NCBI GenBank assembly: GCA_938015405.1
Contig: CALLPZ010000309.1
Span: 1-9,687 of the forward strand
From: an uncultured Pseudanabaenaceae cyanobacterium
GTDB taxonomy: Bacteria; Cyanobacteriota; Cyanobacteriia; PCC-9006; JAAUQQ01
Length of the DNA stretch: 9,687 nt
Direction: 5' to 3'
Of this stretch, positions 1 through 6,433 are shown piece after piece; position 1 is the stretch's first letter, and each line of letters starts with the position of its first letter. The position numbers and the translations under genes are program-made. The notes beneath the pieces are model-generated. The model did no database searches, was not told the origin of the DNA, and saw only the letters and a list, made by a program, of their open reading frames with translations.

Positions 1-277
1 TCCCCAGCATTTCAAAGAAAGTATGGTGGCGAGCCGTGCGCCCCACGTTCTCAATGTCATTGGTGCGAATACATTTCTGCGAAGTCGTCGCCCGATCTAC
101 CTCAGCCTTGCGCTGGCCCAAAAAGATGGGTTTGAACTGAAGCATCCCCGCGATCGTCAGCAGCACCGTAGGGTCCTCCGGTACCAGAGACGCGCTCGGC
201 AGCTGCTTATGGGCCTTCGCCTCGTAAAAGCTGAGGAAGGTCTGCCGAATCTGGTCGCCGCTGAGGGGGGTAGCCAT
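1..277 (-). CDS. alaS: Alanyl-tRNA synthetase, N-terminal part (runs off left edge)
   Basis: This enzyme charges tRNA-Ala with alanine in the cytoplasm. Only the first 92 residues are inside the window; the rest lies beyond position 1. Reading the minus strand from the ATG at 277-275 gives MATPLSGDQIRQTF, then an AGMLQFKPIFLG segment (about residues 43-54), then TTSQKCIRTNDIENVG (about 64-79) and TARHHTFFEMLG at the edge. These match the well-known start of bacterial AlaRS (AGMxQFKxxFLG, TTSQxCxR, ENVGxTARHHTFFEMLGNFSFG), part of the class II catalytic domain. The start is supported because family members begin about 10 residues before the conserved IRxxFLxFF stretch, which is seen here as IRQTFLSFY. 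No Shine-Dalgarno is evident. The upstream neighbour is divergent and unrelated, so this gene appears to have its own promoter. The plus-strand open frame over the same bases is a shadow. Confidence 0.96.
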   Translation of the reverse strand, partial: MATPLSGDQIRQTFLSFYEAKAHKQLPSASLVPEDPTVLLTIAGMLQFKPIFLGQRKAEVDRATTSQKCIRTNDIENVGRTARHHTFFEMLG

Positions 278-934
278 GGGAAGAAAAGGCGGGAGAAGAA
301 AATTTACAGTGGTTTCTATTATGTAAGGCAATTGCTCATTCTGTAGGGGGTGAAGCCCTCTGCTCAAGAAAAATCTCTCACCTAAGTCAAAGGATCCCCA
401 ACAAGGAATCCCTTAGAAACCCATTGGAGCCATGAAAGCCTTAATAAAAGGACCCAAGCATCTCCAACCCACAATGCATCTTTTTTGACGGTCTAGCCGG
501 ACAGATACAAGGATTGAAAGCAGTCGTTTTAGCTAGCAGACTATCCCTAGGCAACAGCGACAGAGGGATGTGAGGCTATCTCATTGATGCCGGTGCTCCT
601 TGACGCGATCGCTACCGTCATTAAGATGCACCGCGAGATTTCACGAGTTCCCTTGATTTCTCCGGATTTATATGAAGGCCAGATGAAGGTCTAAGGAAGT
701 CATTTCTTTAGTCAGGGAAGGAATTTTTATTCCGATTAGGATCGAAGGTCAAGAGTTCACTGTCTAGGCAGTTAAGTTTCTGAACTTTCGTGTCGTTGCA
801 CAGCACCTGGACAACATCGCCCTGCGGGTTCCGGTCATGCCTCATTTAGCAGGGTGGATCCAACCCAATCAGCGCAAAATCAGCCAACTTGCTCGCTGCA
901 ATCCGTTGTTAGCCTTTGCATCGCCTTGAGCCCC
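278..934. other. Intergenic region between divergent alaS and the diguanylate cyclase gene
   Basis: This stretch has no recognised gene. It must carry the promoters of both flanking divergent genes, but I see no convincing -35/-10 pair. A CATAAT on the minus strand (plus coordinates 318-323) is a possible -10 for alaS without a good -35. A frame open from 551 gives a 35-codon ORF from ATG 587 to TAA 694, with one HIP1 site at 605-612; it resembles nothing I know. A short hairpin GGAAT-TTTT-ATTCC lies near 720-733. The last 81 bp (854-934) are an in-frame upstream extension of the cyclase gene from a GTG, which may or may not be translated. Confidence 0.5.
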
Positions 935-1906
935 ATGGAGCATTCCATTCTAATTGTCGGTCATCTCCCGTTTGGGCAGATGATTCGAACCGAACTTCAA
1001 GCTTTAACTAATGCCCCAATGAGCCTGGCCCAGAGCGCCATGGAAGTGAATCTGGCAATGCAAACCCAAGCGCCAGATCTGTTAATCATCCAAGGTGATG
1101 ATCTAAGCCTGGCCCAAAACTGCCTCAATCTACAAAACCGGAGCAATTTTCAGTGGTTTTATAGTCTAGTCATTGCTGGCTTTGAGGCCACATCCAAGAC
1201 GAAGGTGACATCTCACCTCACCAGCCAAACCCAAGCCCTTGAGATGGGTGTAGATGCCTACCTCAACGTGGAAGGCGACTTCGAGCAAGAGCCCTACAGC
1301 TTAAATAAAATCTATCGGCCACTGCTCCAGGCCCAACTCAAAATTGGACTTCAGTCTGCCAACCGTTACCGGGATTTAGTGCAAACGAACGACCTACTCT
1401 CCACAATAGCCCTGGTTGATCCGCTCACAGAGCTGAATAATCGCCGGGCGCTGGACTGGGACTTGCCTCGCCATATCACCACGGCTCGCCAGGACGATCG
1501 CCCCTTTAGCCTGCTTATTTTTGACCTGGACTTCTTCAAGCGAATCAACGACACCTATGGCCATCTAGTCGGTGACGTTTCCCTCAAGCTGCTGGCAGCA
1601 AGGCTCCGTCATAACCTTCGCGCTAAGGACACGCTTTTCCGCTACGGAGGAGAAGAATTTGTGGTGCTCCTCAGCGACACCTCCAATGAAGAAGCTGGAG
1701 ACATTGCCCGTCGCCTATGCAGCATCATCAGCAATCAATCCTTCACGATTAACGATGACTTGGAACTCTCCCTTACCGTCAGTGTGGGCGTCTCCGAGCT
1801 TAAGGACAGCGATGATGCCGAGGGTTTAGCTCTCATTGAACGGGCAGACAAATGCCTTCGAGAAGCCAAACAAACGGGCCGAAACCGGGTTGTAGTCTAT
1901 AGCTGA
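935..1906 (+). CDS. Diguanylate cyclase: degenerate receiver domain plus GGDEF domain
   Basis: This enzyme is predicted to condense two GTP into the second messenger cyclic di-GMP in the cytoplasm. With the start at ATG 935 it is 323 residues. Residues about 4-135 look like a response-regulator receiver fold: SILIVGH first strand, PDLLIIQ at the usual phosphorylation strand, and a late AleMGVDAYL. The acidic pocket is missing (GH for DD) and Gln replaces the phosphoacceptor Asp, so canonical phosphorylation is unlikely. The GGDEF domain begins at DPLTELNNRRAL (from about residue 162), continues with FDLDFFKRIND (196-206) and has an intact GGEEF active site at 238-242. RAKD at 229-232, five residues before GGEEF, is a standard inhibitory I-site, so product feedback is expected. 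A GTG at 854 would add 27 low-complexity residues. I prefer 935 because it sits directly before the first receiver strand; neither start has a good ribosome site. There is no membrane segment. The next gene converges on it. Confidence 0.9.
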   Translation: MEHSILIVGHLPFGQMIRTELQALTNAPMSLAQSAMEVNLAMQTQAPDLLIIQGDDLSLAQNCLNLQNRSNFQWFYSLVIAGFEATSKTKVTSHLTSQTQALEMGVDAYLNVEGDFEQEPYSLNKIYRPLLQAQLKIGLQSANRYRDLVQTNDLLSTIALVDPLTELNNRRALDWDLPRHITTARQDDRPFSLLIFDLDFFKRINDTYGHLVGDVSLKLLAARLRHNLRAKDTLFRYGGEEFVVLLSDTSNEEAGDIARRLCSIISNQSFTINDDLELSLTVSVGVSELKDSDDAEGLALIERADKCLREAKQTGRNRVVVYS

Positions 1907-1941
1907 GGCTTAGGGCAAGTCCCCGCCTTGCCCTAAGCCTC
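1905..1941. terminator. Perfect 15-bp hairpin between convergent genes
   Basis: The arms at 1905-1919 and 1927-1941 pair perfectly over 15 bp (core GGCTTAGGGCAAG with CTTGCCCTAAGCC) around the 7-nt loop TCCCCGC. The first two bases of the stem are the last two of the cyclase stop codon. The plus strand continues TTAACTTCT, a weak U tract; the minus strand has no T run. The position between two converging genes suggests it ends the cyclase transcript and may also mark the 3' end of the opposing mRNA. Confidence 0.7.
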
Positions 1942-1977
1942 TTAACTTCTCAGGGATATCCCTCTCCATGCGAAGCT

Positions 1978-2463
1978 CTAATCGAGATCGTGATGGATCT
2001 CAAGGTTTAGCGCATAGCGGCCCATCTGAACCCGATTAGCCCAGAGCTCATATTCCACTGAGAGCGAGGTCGGCAGAGGATCTCCAGAGAATTCTAACTG
2101 GCGAGTAAAGTTGCGCAGCCGCACTTGGCCGCCTTGACCCAGAGAGTCGTCCTGGAGCCAATACCGGCTCATGCCGTAGATGCCCCGCTCTAACCAGTGG
2201 CGATAGCTAAAGCGACCATTGCTCTGCATCGTCATGATCAAGCGATAGGGCGAAATCTCTAGCCATAGCAACCGAGGCTGGTCAACCGTTGCCTCTCCAG
2301 AGCCTGGCAGGTCAAATTCTGCAAGAGCAGGTTCCGTCAACAACAGGTGAAAGCAATCATTCGCTTTCTGATAGAGCGTAGCGGCTGTTTCTAATTTGTT
2401 ATCGAGGCACAGATCAGAAGACGTTAGCGACAAGCTAATCGGCTTTCGGGGATAGGTGATCAT
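1978..2463 (-). CDS. Hypothetical protein, 161 residues
   Basis: I do not recognise this protein and assign no function. It has no signal peptide or membrane helix. Residues 1-60 include a probable helix (about 21-45, NKLETAATLYQKANDCFHLL). The remainder alternates hydrophobic and polar residues as in a beta-rich fold: RLLWLEISPYRLIMTMQ (64-80), then an aromatic-rich YRHWLERGIYGMSRYWLQ (87-104), then RNFTRQLEFSG and SLSVEYELWANRVQMGRYALNL (133-154), with an acidic tail. The consistent amphipathic pattern, and the codon-like composition compared with the noise frames around it, support a real gene. ATG 2463 is the start; no Shine-Dalgarno is visible. It converges on the cyclase gene and diverges from aroA 316 bp away, so it seems to stand alone. 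Conserved cyanobacterial proteins of this kind are common, but that is inference here. Confidence 0.65.
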   Translation of the reverse strand: MITYPRKPISLSLTSSDLCLDNKLETAATLYQKANDCFHLLLTEPALAEFDLPGSGEATVDQPRLLWLEISPYRLIMTMQSNGRFSYRHWLERGIYGMSRYWLQDDSLGQGGQVRLRNFTRQLEFSGDPLPTSLSVEYELWANRVQMGRYALNLEIHHDLD

Positions 2464-2779
2464 GGAAGGGAGCTTAGAAACAATGTCCGGGCAGCATGTG
2501 GGGTCTGCTCATCCGTTCCCCGTCATCGAGGTCCACTGGGGCAATCAAGTCAGGAGCTGAATCCCGATGCGAAGTCCAGACTCTGAGTGGCTGACGGAGG
2601 GGTAGAGCGGCCAAAGGCCTGCGTTCAGCTGCGGCGGAAATTGTCCGCACAACGGTTACACAGCGACCAGCCAAAATGGCTCGTCCTTGCGAAGGGCAAC
2701 CGGGTGGGGGGCAACTCGGTCGTTCTGTGGGTGCAAGAGAAAACGGTAGGATGGCTACCGTCGCGCCCAGTCTAGCCCA
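2464..2779. other. Divergent intergenic region upstream of aroA
   Basis: This GC-rich region of 316 bp lies between two divergent starts. The frames open across it (minus 2833-2474, plus 2587-2775 and 2676-2858) read as Pro/Arg/Ser-rich or featureless peptides and overlap aroA or each other, so I treat them as noise. Two short inverted repeats occur: GCGGA/TCCGC at 2634-2648 and CGGTAG/CTACCG at 2744-2760. I see no clear sigma-70 promoter for either gene. Confidence 0.45.
2744..2760 (+). promoter_or_regulatory. Small inverted repeat just upstream of the aroA start
   Basis: CGGTAG (2744-2749) and CTACCG (2755-2760) form a perfect 6-bp inverted repeat with the loop GATGG, ending 19 bp before the aroA ATG. 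It could be an operator or a hairpin in the leader. It resembles the NtcA box GTA-N8-TAC but the spacing here is N7, so I do not call it an NtcA site. Confidence 0.25.
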
Positions 2780-4132
2780 ATGGTCAATGCCCTCGTCTTG
2801 CTCGAAAACACGGAAGATCAAACGGTCCTTCATATCACACCTCCCGAGAATGGCCTAGCATTTCGAGGCACCATTCGGGTCCCGGGGGATAAATCCATTT
2901 CCCATCGGGCCTTGATGTTGGGAGCCCTGGCAACTGGAACCACGGAAATCGAGGGCTTGCTCGTGGGTGAGGATCCCCAAAGCACCGCCGCCTGCTTCCG
3001 CAAGATGGGCGTCACCATTTCAGAGCTCAACCCGGAGCATGTGGTCGTGGAGGGCGTTGGCCTCGGAAACCTTAAGGAGCCCACTAGCATTTTGGATGCG
3101 GGCAATTCGGGCACAACGTTGCGGCTCATGTTGGGAATTTTGGCCTCCCATGACAATCGCTTCTTTACTGTGACCGGAGATGACTCATTGCGATCGCGCC
3201 CCATGTCTCGCGTGGTCAAGCCGCTCCAGCAAATGGGTGCTCAAATCTGGGGACGCAAGGAGAACAGCCTTGCTCCCCTAGCCATCCAAGGACAAACCCT
3301 GAAACCCACCCATTATCAGTCACCCATTGCCTCGGCCCAAGTCAAGTCTTGTGTCTTACTGGCCGGTTTGATGACCCCTGGAAAGACCACCGTGACAGAG
3401 CCCCACCTGTCTCGCGACCACAGTGAGCGGATGCTACGAGCCTTTGGGGCAGAGGTGGAGGTGGATGCTGCGACCTGTAGCGTCACGGTCACAGGCCCAG
3501 CCACCCTGACGGGGCAAAAGGTCGTCGTACCTGGTGACATTAGCTCCGCTGCGTTTTGGCTGGTCGCGGCAAGCATCATCCCGGGTTCAGAGCTGGTGAT
3601 TGAGAACGTCGGAGTCAACCCAACCCGTGTCGGCATCCTCGAAGCCTTGGAACTGATGAACGCCGACATTGAGCGTTTAAACGAACGAGAAGTCGCTGGA
3701 GAGCCCGTCGCAGACCTCAAGGTGCGCTATGCCCAGCTGAAGGCTTGCGAAATTAGCGGCGACATCATTCCCCGCCTGATTGACGAAGTGCCTATCCTGG
3801 CGGTCGCCGCAGCTTTTGCAGAGGGGACGACAGTCATTAAAGATGCGGCAGAGCTGAGGGTCAAAGAAAGCGATCGCCTCGCGGTCATGGCCAAACAGCT
3901 CACGGATATGGGTGCCAAAGTAATCGAGCATCCCGATGGCATGGAAATTACTGGAGGTGCTCCCTTAAACGGTGCCACGTTGGACAGCTACACGGACCAC
4001 AGGATTGCCATGAGTTTGGCGATCGCGGCCGTCGTTGCCCAGGGCAAAACCAGCATTGCCCGCGCTGAAGCAGCCTCCATTTCCTATCCCAATTTCTTCG
4101 AAACATTGGAACAGGTCTGTCAAGCCAAGTAG
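2780..4132 (+). CDS. aroA: 3-phosphoshikimate 1-carboxyvinyltransferase (EPSP synthase)
   Basis: This enzyme transfers enolpyruvyl from phosphoenolpyruvate to shikimate-3-phosphate, the sixth step of the shikimate pathway to aromatic amino acids and, in cyanobacteria, to quinones and tocopherol. The 450 residues are full length for the family. Visible motifs are PGDKSISHR (35-43, PEP/phosphate binding), GNSGTT (108-113), SAQVK (185-189), SRDHSER (211-217), NPTR (280-283), IDEVP with the catalytic Asp335, KESDR (362-366) and TDHRIAMS (405-412). GDKS, SAQxK, RDHSE and NPTR together are the signature set of class II EPSP synthases. The position that is Ala in the glyphosate-tolerant CP4 enzyme (GNAAT) is Gly here, as in the Bacillus subtilis enzyme. 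The ATG at 2780 starts about 30 residues before the conserved GTIRVPGDKS, as expected. No Shine-Dalgarno is obvious. It stands alone: the upstream gene diverges and the downstream gene converges. Confidence 0.97.
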   Translation: MVNALVLLENTEDQTVLHITPPENGLAFRGTIRVPGDKSISHRALMLGALATGTTEIEGLLVGEDPQSTAACFRKMGVTISELNPEHVVVEGVGLGNLKEPTSILDAGNSGTTLRLMLGILASHDNRFFTVTGDDSLRSRPMSRVVKPLQQMGAQIWGRKENSLAPLAIQGQTLKPTHYQSPIASAQVKSCVLLAGLMTPGKTTVTEPHLSRDHSERMLRAFGAEVEVDAATCSVTVTGPATLTGQKVVVPGDISSAAFWLVAASIIPGSELVIENVGVNPTRVGILEALELMNADIERLNEREVAGEPVADLKVRYAQLKACEISGDIIPRLIDEVPILAVAAAFAEGTTVIKDAAELRVKESDRLAVMAKQLTDMGAKVIEHPDGMEITGGAPLNGATLDSYTDHRIAMSLAIAAVVAQGKTSIARAEAASISYPNFFETLEQVCQAK

Positions 4133-4143
4133 CAGCAAACCTT

Positions 4144-4173
4144 GGTAGGGACGTGGCCATGCATGTCCCTACC
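4144..4173. repeat. Palindromic GTAGGGAC-type repeat, also a possible bidirectional terminator
   Basis: The arms 4144-4155 (GGTAGGGACGTG) and 4162-4173 (CATGTCCCTACC) pair over 12 bp with one G-U wobble around the 6-nt loop GCCATG. GTAGGG-rich palindromes of this look are dispersed in many copies in intergenic DNA of numerous cyanobacterial genomes; that it is one of them is from memory of the type, since only one copy is in this window. It lies between convergent aroA and parA and could end both transcripts, though neither side has a T run. Confidence 0.6.
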
Positions 4174-4211
4174 CATTAGCAATGATTTTCTAGAGCCAGA
4201 ACAGGTCAGCG

Positions 4212-5156
4212 CTAATCCATCGCCGCCAGGCTCATGCCACTCTTCTGCTCCTTCACCCCCATCAGGAAGTCCCGTTTCTGAAGAAACTCCCCCGCTAGCT
4301 TCACAAAAGCCTTTGCCCCTGCAGTCGTAGGATTGCTAATCACCACCGGCTTAAACGTGTCCACAGCCCTGGCTACCTGGGTGTCATTGGGAATCTGCGT
4401 CTTAAACACCTGATGCTCCGCAAAATCCTGCTTTACCCGCTGCATCACCTGATTGTAATAACGGCTAGTGAACAGGTTGCCTGACATGGTGAAGACAATG
4501 CCCAACAGCTCAATATCCATGGGATAAGGCGTGTCCTTATAGCCCTGGCGCAACCGGGCAATACGCCGCTGCAACAGTTGAATCCCGGCAATAGATAGGG
4601 GCTCAGGCTTGGCTGGCAAAATGTAAAAATCACTAGCAACAAAGCTGCTGCGAGTCAGCAAGTTATAGCCCGGCGCACAGTCCAGAATGATGAAGTCATA
4701 GTCCTTGTCCACTGGGGCCAAGATGTTCTGGATCAGGGTCCGCTCAAAGTTGCTCCAAGCCCCCTCAAAATCGGTCTCCCCTTCCGCAGCCATCGCAGTG
4801 CGATGGAGCGCGGAAGAAACCATGTAGTCGTCATACAGATCCAGGTCTCCAGGCAACAGGGACAGATCCTTTTGCTGACAGACGTAGGAACGAATCACAT
4901 CAGCCGTCTCATGGAGAGGCTCTTCGCTGGCCTGAACCGCTTGGCTAATCAGTTGCCGTAGCGTGCGCTTCTCCTTGCGGCACTTCACAAAGTCCTGGGG
5001 GGACATAAGGCTCAAGGTTGCACTGATCTGGGTATCGAGGTCCACGACGAGCACTCGCTGGTTGAAATTGCGAGCCAGGCAAGCGGCAAGGTTAACGCAG
5101 AGGGTGGTCTTGCCCACGCCGCCTTTCATGTTCGTGGTTGCGATAATTTGGGCCAT
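4212..5156 (-). CDS. ParA/Soj-family P-loop ATPase without a ParB partner
   Basis: This is a deviant Walker A ATPase of the ParA/MinD superfamily, proteins that dimerise on ATP and usually position plasmids, chromosomes or protein complexes on the nucleoid or membrane. Starting at ATG 5156 it has 314 residues. The deviant Walker A KGGVGKTT is at 11-18 with the signature Lys11. The Walker A' strand VLVVDLDTQ is at 35-43 (Thr where most ParA proteins have Pro), and Walker B FIILDCAPG is at 155-163. There is no N-terminal helix-turn-helix, so it is of the small chromosomal/Soj type rather than the long plasmid type. A 14-codon upstream extension to 5198 is possible, but 5156 is better because it places the P-loop at the normal distance and has AAGGGA a few bases upstream. 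No ParB, parS-like cluster or McdB-like gene is visible beside it. The cargo is unknown; the retained lysine argues against the atypical carboxysome McdA type. It diverges from the methyltransferase gene. Confidence 0.92.
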   Translation of the reverse strand: MAQIIATTNMKGGVGKTTLCVNLAACLARNFNQRVLVVDLDTQISATLSLMSPQDFVKCRKEKRTLRQLISQAVQASEEPLHETADVIRSYVCQQKDLSLLPGDLDLYDDYMVSSALHRTAMAAEGETDFEGAWSNFERTLIQNILAPVDKDYDFIILDCAPGYNLLTRSSFVASDFYILPAKPEPLSIAGIQLLQRRIARLRQGYKDTPYPMDIELLGIVFTMSGNLFTSRYYNQVMQRVKQDFAEHQVFKTQIPNDTQVARAVDTFKPVVISNPTTAGAKAFVKLAGEFLQKRDFLMGVKEQKSGMSLAAMD

Positions 5157-5502
5157 GGATTCCCTTAAACCAAGTGAACTGTCTCTGGAATGTCTCAAGA
5201 GGGCAACAGCAATTCCGGAGCTCCTCGACAGAGCAAGGTGATCCCCATCTCTCTATGGGATCATGACCAACTGCTGTCAAAATTAGACATATTCTATGGT
5301 TTCTTGGGCGATCGCGCAGCTCTAATCCCAGCCGTGCCATCACGAAGAGAGTTACCCCCTATGGGTTTTCCCTCGGGTCCGCTAGTAGCCTTTTTTATGG
5401 CCTCACCCCATTTCTCCCTTGGCGCTGTAATTTCCTACAGCCAGGGACAAAGAGAAGCAACTCTACCTACAATCATCCTACTGTTCTCCTGGAGTTCCCT
5501 CT
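5157..5502. other. Divergent intergenic region, parA-like / methyltransferase
   Basis: This region of 346 bp holds the candidate parA promoter (5252-5280), one HIP1 octamer (5308-5315) and an inverted repeat GCTGTA-ATTTCC-TACAGC (5424-5441) about 60 bp before the methyltransferase start. A plus frame open from 5190 to 5528 overlaps the methyltransferase start and reads as a low-complexity hydrophobic peptide; I treat it as noise. GGAG at 5491-5494 is a Shine-Dalgarno 8 nt before GTG 5503. Confidence 0.45.
5252..5280 (-). promoter_or_regulatory. Candidate sigma-70 promoter for the parA-like gene
   Basis: On the minus strand a perfect -35 TTGACA (plus 5275-5280) is followed by a 17-bp spacer and CATAGA (plus 5252-5257), which matches TATAAT at three of six positions. 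This would give a leader of about 90 nt before ATG 5156. The -10 is weak, so this is a suggestion only. Confidence 0.35.
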
Positions 5503-6432
5503 GTGAGCGGCAAGCGCCGAGCCCCTAGGAATCGAACCCTGACCCTGGACGAGGGGGAAATATCAACCCTATCCTCCCGGCTGATGTCCATTGCGGCACC
5601 GGTAGCCTTTGAAGACGTCGGCGATCGCATCCTGAATCAGAACCTTTTCGAGCTCTTGGACTGGCTCCCAGCCCAATGTGCCGATGTCCTCTTTCTCGAC
5701 CCGCCCTACAACCTAACCAAATCCTTCAACGGTCACACCTTCAAAGAGCGCTCCAACGAGGCCTATTACCATTGGCTAGAATCCTGGTTTCCCCAGCTAC
5801 TAAGAACCCTCAAACCCACGGGCACGGTTTATATCTGCGGCGACTGGAAATCTTCAGGAGCCCTCCAGCGCATCGCGGAGAAGCACCTCATCGTTCGCAA
5901 TCGCATCACCTGGGAGCGAGAAAAAGGGCGTGGTGCCAAAACCAACTGGAAAAACTGCTCCGAGGATATTTGGTTCTGCACCGTCTCTAACGACTACACC
6001 TTTGATGCTGAAGCAGTCCGCCTCAAGCGCAAAGTCATTGCGCCTTACCGCAACGCCCAGCGCCAACCCAAAGACTGGGAGGAGACTCGTACCGGCAACT
6101 ACCGCCTCACCAGTGCTTCTAACCTCTGGACAGACCTCACGGTGCCGTTTTGGTCCATGCCGGAGAACACCGATCACCCGACTCAAAAGCCGGAGAAACT
6201 GCTGGCCAAGCTGTTACTAGCCAGCAGCAATCCTGGAGACATCATCCTCGACCCCTTCCTTGGCTCTGGCACAACGGCTGTGGTCGCGAAGAAGCTGGGG
6301 CGGCGGTTCATCGGCATTGAGCAGGACTTGACCTATTGCTGCCTAGCTCAAAAGCGGCTGGATCTAGCGAATAACAATCCAACCATCCAGGGCTATGACG
6401 ATGGCGTATTTTGGGCCAGGAATGCTCAGTGA
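5503..6432 (+). CDS. Solitary beta-class site-specific DNA methyltransferase
   Basis: This protein is predicted to transfer a methyl group from S-adenosylmethionine to an exocyclic amino group (N6 of adenine or N4 of cytosine) in a specific DNA site. It is 309 residues. The catalytic motif IV DPPYNL is at 66-71 and the AdoMet-binding motif I DPFLGSGTT at 250-258; catalytic motif first and AdoMet motif last is the beta-class order. Between them lie the YICGDW, ITWEREKGRGAKTNWKN and SEDIWF segments and the TVPFWSMPENTDHPTQKPEKL block (motif X region). DPPY is most often seen with N6-adenine enzymes, but some N4-cytosine enzymes use it, so the target base is open. GTG 5503 is chosen because GGAG lies 8 nt upstream and because the basic KRRAPRNRTLTL start looks conserved; an ATG at 5584 would remove it. 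No restriction endonuclease or specificity subunit is adjacent, so it looks like an orphan, possibly regulatory, methylase. It converges on the Hsp70-like gene. Confidence 0.93.
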   Translation: MSGKRRAPRNRTLTLDEGEISTLSSRLMSIAAPVAFEDVGDRILNQNLFELLDWLPAQCADVLFLDPPYNLTKSFNGHTFKERSNEAYYHWLESWFPQLLRTLKPTGTVYICGDWKSSGALQRIAEKHLIVRNRITWEREKGRGAKTNWKNCSEDIWFCTVSNDYTFDAEAVRLKRKVIAPYRNAQRQPKDWEETRTGNYRLTSASNLWTDLTVPFWSMPENTDHPTQKPEKLLAKLLLASSNPGDIILDPFLGSGTTAVVAKKLGRRFIGIEQDLTYCCLAQKRLDLANNNPTIQGYDDGVFWARNAQ

Positions 6433-6433
6433 A

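Noticed and set aside
23..346. Plus-strand frame of 107 codons
   Set aside because: It lies over the alaS N-terminus on the other strand, which matches a known family strongly; the plus-strand peptide is basic and featureless.
2745..2759. NtcA-like GTA...TAC upstream of aroA
   Set aside because: The spacing is seven, not the eight of the NtcA consensus. The same kind of match at 5427-5438 has six.
2474..2833. Minus-strand frame of 119 codons upstream of aroA
   Set aside because: It overlaps the aroA start and reads as Pro/Arg/Ser-rich noise typical of antisense frames in GC-rich DNA.
5190..5528. Plus-strand frame of 112 codons before the methyltransferase
   Set aside because: It overlaps the methyltransferase start, covers the probable parA promoter and shows no domain-like pattern. 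Conservation in relatives would be needed to revive it.
4212..6432. A ParA plus methyltransferase defence or partition island
   Set aside because: The genes are divergent, not an operon. There is no ParB, endonuclease, integrase, tRNA-end or repeat boundary, and HIP1 density is the same as in the flanks, which argues against recent transfer.
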